Positions 45,782 to 54,339 of a stretch of DNA of 64,000 bases are shown here, one piece after another. The position numbers and the translations under genes were made by a program. The DNA comes from Neobacillus pocheonensis (GTDB taxonomy: Bacteria > Bacillota > Bacilli > Bacillales > Cytobacillaceae), in the NCBI GenBank assembly GCA_023702235.1, contig JAMQCR010000001.1:3410001-3474000 (forward strand). The letters run 5' to 3'. The notes below the pieces were generated by a model, which saw only the letters and a program-made list of their open reading frames with translations, ran no database searches and was not told the origin of the DNA. Numbering within the stretch: position 1 is the first letter of the stretch; each line of letters starts with the position of its first letter.

Positions 45782-46630
45782 AAAGGCTTCCTGAAACTTG
45801 ACCAGCCATTAAAAGCACCAACAGCAAACTATCAATCTGCTTCCTTATTTAAAGGCTTTATAGACGGGTATTCTACGATGGATGCACTTGCGGCTCTAGC
45901 CTTCGGAATTGTAATTTTAACTACCATCAAACAAAAAGGGGTTAGTGACAAAAAGCAGCTAACGACTTATACCATTAAAGCCAGTTTGGTAGCGGGATCA
46001 GCACTTGCGCTAGTCTATCTAGGTATTGGTTTCTTAGGAGCTAAAATGGCTTCTTACGGGACATTCGACAATGGTACAGCATTATTATCAAAGGCTTCAA
46101 CGATTCTTTTAGGAAATGGCGGTAAGGTTCTTTTAGGAGTCATCTTTACTCTGGCCTGCTTCACCACCTGTGTTGGGCTAACCATTTCTTGCGGTCAGTA
46201 TTTTTCAAAAATTGCTCCTAAGCTAAGCTATCGTTTGGTTGTCACTGTGGTTACCGTTGCTAGCTTCTTAATCGCCAATCTAGGTTTAAACCAAATCATT
46301 TTCGTTTCTGTTCCATTCTTAGTAATGGCTTATCCGTTAACGATTGTTCTTGTCACCCTTTCCTTTTTCGATCGTTATTTTGGTGGTTCCCAAAAAGTGT
46401 ATGCAGGGGCGATGCTGCTAACGGGAATTGTCAGCTTGTATGATGGTTTAAAAATGGTCGGGCTTAAGTGGAGCTTCATGCAATCCTTAATGGATCAACT
46501 TCCATTAGCATCCGTAGGTCTCGATTGGGTCGTTCCGTCCGTTGTTGGTGGCCTAGCTGGACTGGCTCTTGGAAAATTAGGCAAACAAAGTTCTTCTTTA
46601 GATGAATCTAAGTTAAAAAAGGTATCTTAA
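45782..46630 (+). pseudogene. brnQ: brnQ fragment: branched-chain amino-acid transporter lacking its 5' part
   Basis: The frame begins without a start codon at GFLKLDQPLKAPTANYQSASLFKGFIDGYSTMDALAALAFG, which is internal BrnQ sequence, and continues to the normal C terminus (about 280 residues of roughly 445). About 160-185 N-terminal residues, some five helices, are missing. The T-box terminator is followed within 14 bases by the BrnQ interior, with a TAG between, so no start or ribosome site remains. Either a deletion removed the 5' half or the assembly dropped about 0.5 kb. The remaining part has no frameshift. Confidence 0.88.
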
Positions 46631-46631
46631 A

Positions 46632-46662
46632 GCGAAAAGCCAGGTTTCCCTGGCTTTCTTTA
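46632..46662. terminator. Terminator between brnQ remnant and the oxidoreductase
   Basis: AAAGCCAGG-TTTC-CCTGGCTTT stem with flanking T tract; serves convergent transcripts. Confidence 0.8.
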
Positions 46663-47646
46663 TTTTTCCACGTCAAAGACAATCTTATTTTGTTTCCTCG
46701 CTTCTTCTGTAATTCGAAGAACAATATGACTCCAGTTTTTTAATTCTTCATATTCAATCTCATTATTCGTTTCAATGATTCTAGCGATATTTTTACATTC
46801 ATAGATCATGTTTTGCACTTCTTGCTCGACACTCAAGATTTCGCTCTCTTTCGTATGGCTGTCAAAAAATTTAATTTCCGATATTGGTGCCGCATCTTCA
46901 AGGACAAAGGTTCCTTTTTCCCCATGAATTTCACACGGAATCACCGAATGGGATACTTTTGAACATAGAATCGTGCAGACAAATCCATCATACTCTAACA
47001 CAAGCGTACCGCCGCCATCAACGCCGCTGCGCAATATAACAGGAAAATAGGTAACTTTTTTCGGTTCACCGAACAATCCTACTGCTAAATAAAGCGGATA
47101 GACACCTAAGTCAACCAGAGCTCCTCCGGAGTAGGCGGCTGAGAAAATATTAGGCTCTTCCCCCTGCAAGAATAAATCATAACGTGAGGAATATTGAACA
47201 TAGGGCAAAATGGTGCTTCTTAGCTTCCCTGCCTTATAGAGGTTTTCTTTTAATATCTGGAAATTAGGGGTATGAATATTGCGGATCGCTTCGAATAAAT
47301 AAACACCATTCTCCTCCGCAGTCCGGTAAGCCTCTTCTAATTCACCCGGATTTGAAAAAATCGGTTTTTCACAGATAACATGCTTATTATTTTTTAAAAA
47401 AGTAATGGCTTGTTGAAAATGTAAGGAATTTGGTGAAGCAATATAAACAGCCTGTATCTCTTCGCTTTTTGCCATTTCTTCAAGATCGGAAAAATAATAT
47501 GGAGCGTTATATGTATTGGCTAGTTCTTTCGCTTTATCCGCAGCTCGGGAATAGACTCCCACTAGCTGTAATTGTTTACTAAGTCTTGCTGCTTCAATAA
47601 AGGATTCGGTAATCCATCCTGTTCCAACTGTACCAAACTTAATCAT
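46660..47646 (-). CDS. Gfo/Idh/MocA-family oxidoreductase, YulF-like
   Basis: 328-residue NAD(P)-dependent dehydrogenase. N-terminal Rossmann fold FGTVGTGWITESFIEAA, the family motif HVICEKPI (about residue 90), and a C-terminal alpha/beta domain with SGGALVDLGVYPLYLAV. The length equals B. subtilis YulF, the closest family member I recognise. Sugar or inositol substrates are typical; the actual one is unknown. Monocistronic. Confidence 0.8.
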   Translation of the reverse strand: MIKFGTVGTGWITESFIEAARLSKQLQLVGVYSRAADKAKELANTYNAPYYFSDLEEMAKSEEIQAVYIASPNSLHFQQAITFLKNNKHVICEKPIFSNPGELEEAYRTAEENGVYLFEAIRNIHTPNFQILKENLYKAGKLRSTILPYVQYSSRYDLFLQGEEPNIFSAAYSGGALVDLGVYPLYLAVGLFGEPKKVTYFPVILRSGVDGGGTLVLEYDGFVCTILCSKVSHSVIPCEIHGEKGTFVLEDAAPISEIKFFDSHTKESEILSVEQEVQNMIYECKNIARIIETNNEIEYEELKNWSHIVLRITEEARKQNKIVFDVEK

Positions 47647-47862
47647 CTAACTTCCCCTTTCTATTTGTTACTTTCAATATTGTAGCCTTTTTATGGGTTA
47701 CTTTCCAATTTAAATACGCGAAAAATCTGCTGTAATTAACCTAATATTGTAAAAAAAACTCTTTATTAACCTGTTTTGTTCATGAATTGTTGGGAAGAAT
47801 GGAAAAATATCAATATTTATGTTATGAATAAGTAGTAGATACAATGAAAGAGGTTGAAAAGG

Positions 47863-49518
47863 GTGGAAAATCAAACGTCTAATTTTATTAAAGATATTAT
47901 GATAAAAGACTTAGAATCTGGAAAGCATGAGACCATCGTTACCCGTTTCCCACCAGAGCCAAACGGATATTTACATATTGGACATGCAAAATCCATCATT
48001 ATCAATTTTGGCTTGGCTGATGATTTTAATGGAAAGACCAATTTACGCTTCGATGATACCAATCCACTAAAGGAAGATGTCGAATACGTTAACTCGATTA
48101 AAGAAGATGTAAAATGGCTTGGATTTGAATGGGATGACTTATTTTTTGCTTCAAATTATTTCGAAGAAATGTTTAAAAGAGCTGTTCTTTTAATTAAGAA
48201 AGGACTTGCATACGTCGATGACTTATCAGCAGACGAAATACGCGAATACCGTGGAACGCTGACAGAGCCGGGGAAAAATAGTCCATATCGTGACCGCTCA
48301 ATTGAGGAAAATCTTAAGTTATTTGCACGTATGCGTGATGGTGCTTACGGCAATGGACAAAAAGTGCTTCGAGCCAAAATCGATATGAAATCTCCTAATA
48401 TTAATTTACGTGACCCAGTCATTTATCGTATCGCTCATGCCACTCACCATAATACTGGTGATAAATGGTGCATTTATCCGATGTACGCTTTTGCCCATCC
48501 ACTTGAAGATGCGATTGAAGGAGTGACACACTCTATCTGTACAGTGGAATTTGAGGATCAACGCCCATTATATAATTGGGTCGTTGAGCAATGCGAAATG
48601 GACAGTACCCCGCAGCAAATCGAATTCGGGCGGTTAAATGTGACCAATACCGTAATGAGCAAAAGAAAGCTAAAGCAGTTAGTGGAAGAAGGATATGTCG
48701 ATGGGTGGGATGACCCTAGAATGCCGACAATTTCGGGGATGAGAAGAAAAGGCTTTACCCCGGAGTCGATTCGCGATTTTGTTCGTGAAACAGGTGTTTC
48801 CAAAGGCTCAGGTGCTGTTGATACCCAAATGCTCGAACACTTTGTACGTGAAGATTTAAAATTAAAGGTACCAAGGACAATGGGTGTAATTAAACCCTTA
48901 AAGGTTGTTATTACGAATTATCCGGAAGGTCAAATTGAATTGCTGGATGCAGAAATTAATCCAGAAAATCTAGACATGGGGATGCGGAAAATTCCTTTTT
49001 CACGTGAAATCTACATCGAGCAAGATGATTTCATGGAAAATCCGCCAAAAAAATACTTCCGTTTGTTCCCTGGTAATGAGGTTCGCCTTAAGAATGCTTA
49101 TTTCATTAAATGTGAAGAAATAGTTAAGGATGCAAAGGGTGAAGTCGTTGAGCTTCATTGTACCTATGATCCAGAAACGAAAAGCGGTACCGGCTTTACA
49201 GGCCGCAAAGTGAAAGGAACCATCCACTGGGTGGAAGCAGCACATGCGGTTCCGGCAGAATTCCGCTTATATGAACCGTTGATTTTAGATAAAAACGAAG
49301 AGAATAATGATGAGGGTAAAACATTCCTAGACCATGTAAACCCGCAATCACTAGAAATATTACAAGGATTTGTTGAACCAAACATGAAAGAAAGCAGACC
49401 ACAGGACAAATTCCAGTTCTTTAGACACGGTTACTTCAACGTTGATCCAAAACATACTACAGTCGATAAACTTGTTTTTAACCGGATTGTTTCCTTAAAA
49501 AGTTCTTTTAAAATATAA
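47863..49518 (+). CDS. glnS: Glutaminyl-tRNA synthetase
   Basis: Class Ib synthetase charging tRNA-Gln directly. 551 residues. HIGH motif [12 protein letters not shown] (about 33-44), Gln/tRNA acceptor region LRFDDTNP, the KMSKS-type loop VMSKRKL (about 268), and two beta-barrel anticodon-binding domains (VVITNYPEG to the C terminus). [13 protein letters not shown] distinguishes GlnRS from the bacterial GltX type. GTG 47863 is chosen because AGAGG lies 9 bases upstream; an in-frame TTG at 47854 abuts that site. Most Firmicutes lack GlnRS and use GatCAB, so the gene is notable. Confidence 0.93.
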   Translation: MENQTSNFIKDIMIKDLESGKHETIVTRFPPEPNGYLHIGHAKSIIINFGLADDFNGKTNLRFDDTNPLKEDVEYVNSIKEDVKWLGFEWDDLFFASNYFEEMFKRAVLLIKKGLAYVDDLSADEIREYRGTLTEPGKNSPYRDRSIEENLKLFARMRDGAYGNGQKVLRAKIDMKSPNINLRDPVIYRIAHATHHNTGDKWCIYPMYAFAHPLEDAIEGVTHSICTVEFEDQRPLYNWVVEQCEMDSTPQQIEFGRLNVTNTVMSKRKLKQLVEEGYVDGWDDPRMPTISGMRRKGFTPESIRDFVRETGVSKGSGAVDTQMLEHFVREDLKLKVPRTMGVIKPLKVVITNYPEGQIELLDAEINPENLDMGMRKIPFSREIYIEQDDFMENPPKKYFRLFPGNEVRLKNAYFIKCEEIVKDAKGEVVELHCTYDPETKSGTGFTGRKVKGTIHWVEAAHAVPAEFRLYEPLILDKNEENNDEGKTFLDHVNPQSLEILQGFVEPNMKESRPQDKFQFFRHGYFNVDPKHTTVDKLVFNRIVSLKSSFKI

Positions 49519-49520
49519 CA

Positions 49521-49559
49521 GGAAAAGGCTGGCCCTAAACAATCGGGCTAGCCTTTTTA
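49521..49559. terminator. Bidirectional terminator after glnS
   Basis: AAAAGGCT.GCCC ... GGGC.AGCCTTTTT stem; it also closes the convergent 11-gene operon. Confidence 0.8.
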
Positions 49560-50621
49560 GATTATTGATAATGACATAGGCACTTCTAAAATAATTTTCG
49601 TCCCCTTACCTGGTGAAGAAATAATGGATAACTCTCCGCCAACTGCCCGAGCCCGTTCATCCATGCTGAAAAGCCCAACACCACGAGTTTGTTCCATTTT
49701 ATCAAAGCCAATCCCCTTATCCTCAATCATCACCCTAATGATATCATCCATTTCTCTAAGTGTTACAGTCGCCTCCGAAACTTTCGCATATTTACGAATA
49801 TTCGTTAAAGCCTCCTGAATAATTCTATAAATTGTCAGTTCAATATTAATTGTTAGCCGCCTGTTTAACACACATTCAAAAATAGCATCGATAGTATAAT
49901 GATCAGAATACCGACTAAGGAATGAACGGATGGCAGGCACCAAGCCCAGATCATCTAATACGGATGGACGAAGCTCCCAAGAAATTTCGCGTATTTCTTC
50001 AATTAATTCAGTTGCTTCCGTTTGCATTTGCTGAAGCAATGGATGGTCGATTTCTGAAATCAATCGATTAATGGTAATCAAATGACTATAGAGATTTTGA
50101 CCAATACCATCATGTAAATTTCTCGATAGACGCTTGCGTTCATCCTCCTGAACATCAATGATCGAAGACATCATTTTTTGCAATTCCCGTTCTACACGTT
50201 TTCTATCCGTAATTTCATAGCGAATCGCCATATATTGATAGGGTTTCCCCTTTTCATTTAAAAATGGAACGATCGTTGTGTCTACCCAATAGTGTGACCC
50301 ATCTTTCGCTCTGTTGCAGATTTCTCCCTTCCAAACCTTGCCGAAGCCAATTGTTCTCCACATTTCACTAAAAAACTCCTTAGAGTGGTATCCAGAGTTT
50401 ACAACCCTGTGGTCTTGGCCAAAAAGTTCTTCTTTTGGAAATTTGGAGATGTGGCAAAATTGATCATTTACATAGGTAATAATCCCGCGGGAATCGGTGA
50501 TGGCAACAATGGATGATTCATCCAGAGCAAACTTAATATCCATCAATTCCTGGAGTGATTTATTTAATTCATTTTCAAGGTTGGAGAGCTTATTCAAAGG
50601 TTTATTCATCTCCCTATCCAT
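49557..50621 (-). CDS. PAS-domain histidine kinase (HisKA_3 type), last gene of the molybdoenzyme operon
   Basis: 354-residue soluble kinase. A coiled start is followed by one PAS domain (about 30-150; ITDSRGIITYVNDQFCHISKFPKEELFGQDHRVVNSG, PAC region YMAIRYEITDRK), the phosphoacceptor helix DERKRLSRNLHDGIGQNL and an HATPase domain (RIIQEALTNIRKYAK, DKGIGFD, GVGLFSM). No membrane helix, so the signal is cytosolic. Staphylococcal NreB has a PAS Fe-S sensor and the same catalytic type, but the four NreB cysteines are not evident here. It is the second kinase in the operon. Confidence 0.85.
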   Translation of the reverse strand: MDREMNKPLNKLSNLENELNKSLQELMDIKFALDESSIVAITDSRGIITYVNDQFCHISKFPKEELFGQDHRVVNSGYHSKEFFSEMWRTIGFGKVWKGEICNRAKDGSHYWVDTTIVPFLNEKGKPYQYMAIRYEITDRKRVERELQKMMSSIIDVQEDERKRLSRNLHDGIGQNLYSHLITINRLISEIDHPLLQQMQTEATELIEEIREISWELRPSVLDDLGLVPAIRSFLSRYSDHYTIDAIFECVLNRRLTINIELTIYRIIQEALTNIRKYAKVSEATVTLREMDDIIRVMIEDKGIGFDKMEQTRGVGLFSMDERARAVGGELSIISSPGKGTKIILEVPMSLSII

Positions 50622-50634
50622 TCTTTTTCCTTCT

Positions 50635-51087
50635 TTAAAGGAATAAATACTTTTTAAGTATTTGTTCTAAAGATTGGGCTGACACCATTATCTTTTCCTG
50701 TTCATTTTCAGTAAAAGAATATTTTTCTCTTTTTCCCACCAGCATGACCCCTTTAGGGACAGAATGAAAAAATAAAGGAACCGCATAGGAAGTAACAAGT
50801 CTTTCAGCGAGCATGATCGGATAATCTGTCACCTTTCCAATAATATCATTGGGAAAATCGGTAATTACCATCGCGCTGCCGCTTGAAATAACTTTTCCAG
50901 CAATTCCTTTTCCAAAACGGACGGTTATTCTTTTATACTTATCATTTAAATTACCTGATGCATAATGCCACCTAACATCTGGCCCCACCTCGTTTTGAAT
51001 GGCAACTCCAACAAACTCAAAGCCGATCTCCTCTAATAAATGATTGCACATCTCACTTATCTCTTGTAGCTCCCTCAATTCTGTCAT
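50635..51087 (-). CDS. nreA: NreA-like GAF-domain protein
   Basis: 150-residue single GAF domain: FEFVGVAIQNEVGPDVRWHYASGN, KGIAGKVISSGSAMVITDFP, YAVPLFFHSVPKGVMLVGKR. Size and position beside a NarL-type regulator and HisKA_3 kinase match NreA of Staphylococcus carnosus (154 residues), a nitrate receptor that controls NreB activity. Nitrate binding here is inferred from context. It lies 15 bp after the regulator and 13 bp before the PAS kinase. Confidence 0.7.
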   Translation of the reverse strand: MTELRELQEISEMCNHLLEEIGFEFVGVAIQNEVGPDVRWHYASGNLNDKYKRITVRFGKGIAGKVISSGSAMVITDFPNDIIGKVTDYPIMLAERLVTSYAVPLFFHSVPKGVMLVGKREKYSFTENEQEKIMVSAQSLEQILKKYLFL

Positions 51088-51102
51088 CCTTATGGATTCT
51101 CC

Positions 51103-51756
51103 TTAAATATCATAACCTAATAACCCCTTTTTCACGGCATATTCTACCAGCTCCGGGCGGGTTTTCATCTGCAATTTCTCCATGAGGTTTCCTTTATGTG
51201 TTTCTACTGTTTTTACGCTGATCACTAGCTGCTCGGCAATTTCTTTGTTTGAGTACCCTTTAGCAATCAGTGTTAAGACCTCTTTTTCACGGTCGGATAA
51301 TAGATTGTACGTATTAGAGCTATCTTGCTTCATACTGCCAAGATATTCTTCCATTAATCGTTTAGTTGCCGATGGATGTAGATAAGCATCACCAATCGAC
51401 ACGGCTTCAATTGCCGACATTAATTCATCGTGCGGAGCACTTTTTAAAATACAGCCTGAGGCACCTGCCTGAATGGCGCGAAAGAGGTATTCTTCATCAT
51501 TATGCATCGTCAAAATCAGGATATTAACATTCGGCATGAGCTTTTTTAATTCCGTTGTTGCCGATAGTCCGTCTTTTCCATGAGGCATGCTTAAATCCAT
51601 CACAACTACATCGGGTTTCAACTTCAAGGCTTTTTTAATTCCTTCGTTCCCTTCGGAGGCTTCTCCGATTACTTCTATTTCAGGATTTTTATTCAACAGC
51701 ATGGTCAAGCCCATTCTCACTACAGCATGATCATCAACCAGCAGAATTTTGATCAC
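51103..51756 (-). CDS. nreC: NreC-like response regulator
   Basis: 217 residues. Receiver domain (LLVDDHAVVRMG; phospho-Asp in VVVMDLSMPHGKDG; Lys in ILKSAPHD) and LuxR/NarL helix-turn-helix (LSDREKEVLTLIAKGYSNKEIAEQLVISVKTVETHKGNL). Its start overlaps the kinase upstream by 23 bp. With a GAF nitrate-sensor candidate and HisKA_3 kinases adjacent, it is best read as the NreC-type regulator of nitrate respiration genes. Self-regulation of the operon is likely but not visible. Confidence 0.82.
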   Translation of the reverse strand: MIKILLVDDHAVVRMGLTMLLNKNPEIEVIGEASEGNEGIKKALKLKPDVVVMDLSMPHGKDGLSATTELKKLMPNVNILILTMHNDEEYLFRAIQAGASGCILKSAPHDELMSAIEAVSIGDAYLHPSATKRLMEEYLGSMKQDSSNTYNLLSDREKEVLTLIAKGYSNKEIAEQLVISVKTVETHKGNLMEKLQMKTRPELVEYAVKKGLLGYDI

Positions 51757-52431
51757 TTTTTTCTCCCCTTTGATCCCCCGTTAACGGAAGAGATACTTCA
51801 ATTGATGTACCTTCTCCTATTTTAGAGGATATTACACACTGTCCGCCAGCTAGAAGCATTCTTTCTTTCATCGCCGCAATACCTGACGACTGATATTTTT
51901 TTTCATTATCCTCTGGATGGAACCCTTTACCAAAATCATGAATGGAAATGGTTACTCCTACTTGCTTCCAGATAAATTTCATTTTCACATTGGATGTATC
52001 CGCATATTTTGCAATATTGGTGAGGCCTCCTGACATACTCGAAATAAAGCGATACTATTTCGCTCGGGAATAGGTAGTTCTTCACCGGTCGATTCCAAAT
52101 CAACCAGAATACCAAATGTGGATTCGTATAACTTAATATAGCTTTTCATTGCCGGAAGTAATCCTAAGGTTGTTAAGGTAGGAGGATGCAATTCAACAGA
52201 AAGCAGTCTAATTTCTTGAATCGACTTTTCAATTAACTGGGACATTTCACGGATATAATTTTTCATATTTGGTTGGTCTACGCTCGATTCAATATACTGC
52301 AAGCCTGTTAAAATACTATAAAGGTTTTGTCCGACACCTTCGTGAAGCTCAATGGCAATACGTTTAATCTCCTCATCCTGTGAATGGATAATATAGGAAC
52401 TGATTTGCGCCTTTGACGGTAAAAGCTCCAT
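51734..52431 (-). CDS. Sensor-less HisKA_3 histidine kinase, NreB-like (one frameshift)
   Basis: About 232 residues: only a phosphoacceptor helix (EEIKRIAIELHEGVGQNLYSILTGLQYI) and an HATPase domain (RVCQEALTNIAKYADTSN, DFGKGFHPED, GIAAMKERM), with no sensor domain. One missing base at 52024-52027 splits it. It overlaps nreC by 23 bp, so the two form a coupled pair. Lacking its own sensor, it may depend on the PAS kinase or the GAF protein downstream for input, or form heteromers with the PAS kinase. This is inference. Confidence 0.78.
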
Positions 52432-52470
52432 TTACACCCCTCCTTTTTTATAAAAAAGCCAGGTACTTAA

Positions 52471-52751
52471 TTAAAAGTCCTGAACCTTTTTAATCGTATA
52501 TTGTAGTCCGCTTTCTAAGTCAATTGCCGTCCATTTAGTTTCTGTTTGTTGGACTCTGCTTGCCAGCGGTACGGCGAGAAAATAAAAATCATCAAAATAG
52601 AAACGGACATGCGTACCATCAGGGCAAAGCTGAACCTTTTTTACTGTTTTCCTAACAGAAGGGGCTGATCACCGCCCTCTTCATCTTGAATCGCAATTTC
52701 AACGGCCACACCCACAAATCGCTTTACATCATCTATTTTAATGGGTTCCAC
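52471..52751 (-). CDS. Operon protein of unknown function, about 93 aa (one frameshift)
   Basis: Starts at GTG 52751, overlapping the previous gene by 14 bp, and reads VEPIKIDDVKRFVGVAVEIA, then after a one-base correction at about 52647-52650 KTVKKVQLCPDGTHVRFYFDD and FYFLAVPLASRVQQTETKW. Soluble and beta-rich. I do not recognise it. Its location between the respiratory subunits and the sensor genes of one operon suggests a role in cofactor or complex assembly. Confidence 0.6.
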
Positions 52752-53049
52752 AACTATTACACCCTCTCAGGACAGGATAGATAAACATCTTATACCCCTG
52801 AAGATACTCCCAAAACTTCTCTCCTGCATGTTCCTCGAGGAACTGAATGGTTTCATCTTCTGAGGTCCAATCGCTCATGCCCTTTACTTCTGCAACAACC
52901 ATTTCGGCACCATCCAAAGTTTTTTCTTCAAGAAACCAATTCAAACGCTTTTTCGCAAATGTGTTTTTCAATAACTCATCAATTTCCAAAGTAAATCCGC
53001 CTGATACTGCTCGCATAAAACAAAAATCAATATAGGTTTCACTAGTCAT
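52738..53049 (-). CDS. Operon protein of unknown function, 103 aa
   Basis: Hydrophilic alpha/beta protein: MTSETYIDFCFMRAVSGGF, TLEIDELLKNTFAKKRLNWF, DWTSEDETIQFLEEHAGEKFW, ending with CNSC (CxxC) GTH. It overlaps the membrane protein upstream by 4 bp (ATGA) and the next gene by 14 bp. No family recognised. The C-terminal CxxC could bind metal, but the end of the frame might be altered by an indel. Confidence 0.6.
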   Translation of the reverse strand: MTSETYIDFCFMRAVSGGFTLEIDELLKNTFAKKRLNWFLEEKTLDGAEMVVAEVKGMSDWTSEDETIQFLEEHAGEKFWEYLQGYKMFIYPVLRGCNSCGTH

Positions 53050-53252
53050 TCGCTTTTCACACCTTTTGACTGGTTTTTATCATATTTATAAATGAAGAAA
53101 GCGACAGGAAATAGTAGGACATTGATAATCGCAGCCATTAATGTGTTTTGAAAATGCGCAAAAAAGTACTGGTGTACCATGTATTGGGTAAAGATGATGT
53201 TCAGCATTAATACAGTACAAAGGAGCACAACACTCAAGTATTTAAGCTTCAT
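53046..53252 (-). CDS. Small two-helix membrane protein of the molybdoenzyme operon
   Basis: 68 residues: helix 1 about 5-28 (LSVVLLCTVLMLNIIFTQYMV), helix 2 about 36-56 (LMAAIINVLLFPVAFFIYKY), short basic tail. It overlaps the Rieske gene by 11 bp and the next gene by 4 bp, so expression is coupled. It probably belongs to the membrane complex or helps assemble it. Not recognised by family. Confidence 0.7.
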   Translation of the reverse strand: MKLKYLSVVLLCTVLMLNIIFTQYMVHQYFFAHFQNTLMAAIINVLLFPVAFFIYKYDKNQSKGVKSE

Positions 53253-53766
53253 AACGTTTCACCCTCACGGCATAAACAACACCGTTTTCGACTTTCACTT
53301 GGATTTCAGGCAACGGGCGTCTTGGCGGTCCAGCAATTGGCTCCCCAGAATTCACATCGAATTTCCCATGATGACAAGGACAGATCATTTCCCCCTCTTC
53401 CTTTTTCCAAAAAACAGGACAACGAAGATGCGTACAGGCATTTTGATAGGCTACATACTTATTTTCTGAAAGTCGAATCAAAATGGCACTGTCATGTTCT
53501 CCTGGAAAAGCGAAATCTACTGCATCGCCAACAGCGACTGACAAAACATCAGTAATTTTCTTCTTCGGGTATTCCTTATTCCCGAGGCTAGTAAGTTCTG
53601 TAGCCGCCAACACTCCCCATGGAAGCGAAGAGATTGCAAACACGCCTGCTGCACCGACCAGTGTTTTCATGAAACCGCGGCGGTCTAATTTTCTTTCGTT
53701 GTTTCGGTTTATATTATGTGTATAGTTATCTTCATCGAATGGGATTTTATTATTTTTATCTGTCAT
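53242..53766 (-). CDS. Tat-exported Rieske [2Fe-2S] protein
   Basis: 174 residues. Twin-arginine signal DRRGFMK (28-34) followed by a hydrophobic segment ending SLPWGVLA, so the domain is placed outside the membrane and probably anchored by the uncleaved helix. Rieske cluster ligands: CTHLRC and CPCHHG. It resembles QcrA-type subunits of menaquinol-cytochrome c reductases, but here it lies in an operon with a molybdoenzyme and a b-type membrane protein. It probably takes electrons from menaquinol. It is 12 bp after the ferredoxin gene. Confidence 0.9.
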   Translation of the reverse strand: MTDKNNKIPFDEDNYTHNINRNNERKLDRRGFMKTLVGAAGVFAISSLPWGVLAATELTSLGNKEYPKKKITDVLSVAVGDAVDFAFPGEHDSAILIRLSENKYVAYQNACTHLRCPVFWKKEEGEMICPCHHGKFDVNSGEPIAGPPRRPLPEIQVKVENGVVYAVRVKRYEA

Positions 53767-53778
53767 TCTTAATCCCTC

Positions 53779-54339
53779 CTAAAACAATTTTGTGACGCCC
53801 TGCAGGATACCAGGAAGATTCACTTTTACATTTGTGTCGCCTTCTAAATAAGGCATGCTTGTCACCCATTTACCATTATCGAGATTAAATTGCTTTTGTT
53901 TTGCTTCAATTTCCTCATCAGTCAACCATTGCAATGTGTTGGAAGGGCATACACTCGCACACATTGGCGGTATTCCGTCCTTCGTGCGGTCAATGCAAAG
54001 ATCACACTTATACATTAGATTTTGCTCGGTATCAAATTTCGGAATACCATACGGGCAGGCAATCGTACAGTTTTGGCAGCCAATGCATTTTTCAACAAGG
54101 GCGGAAAGAACGGCGCCTGTCTCATGGATTTGAATAGCCTGAGCCGGACAGCTTCTTGCACATGCCGGATTTACACAATGAAGGCACATAAGAGGCATCG
54201 TTTGACGGTTAACAAGCGGATTCACATCATAAACGTAATTACGGTTCCTCTGCTCATGTCCGCCGCACTGTGTACAAGCCGCCAAACAAGAGCGGCACCC
54301 TATACAGTTTTCTAGTTCTAAATATAGCCTCTTTTTCAT
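53779..54339 (-). CDS. Four-cluster ferredoxin subunit (DMSO reductase family beta-type)
   Basis: 186 residues with four cysteine motifs: CIGCRSCLAAC, CLHCVNPACARSCP, CIGCQNCTIACP and CDLC...CASVCP. This is the NarH/DmsB/HycB-type iron-sulfur subunit that wires a molybdopterin catalytic subunit to a membrane partner. No Tat signal, so it is cytosolic. It starts one base after the stop of the molybdoenzyme gene, a direct stop-start junction. Confidence 0.92.
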   Translation of the reverse strand: MKKRLYLELENCIGCRSCLAACTQCGGHEQRNRNYVYDVNPLVNRQTMPLMCLHCVNPACARSCPAQAIQIHETGAVLSALVEKCIGCQNCTIACPYGIPKFDTEQNLMYKCDLCIDRTKDGIPPMCASVCPSNTLQWLTDEEIEAKQKQFNLDNGKWVTSMPYLEGDTNVKVNLPGILQGVTKLF

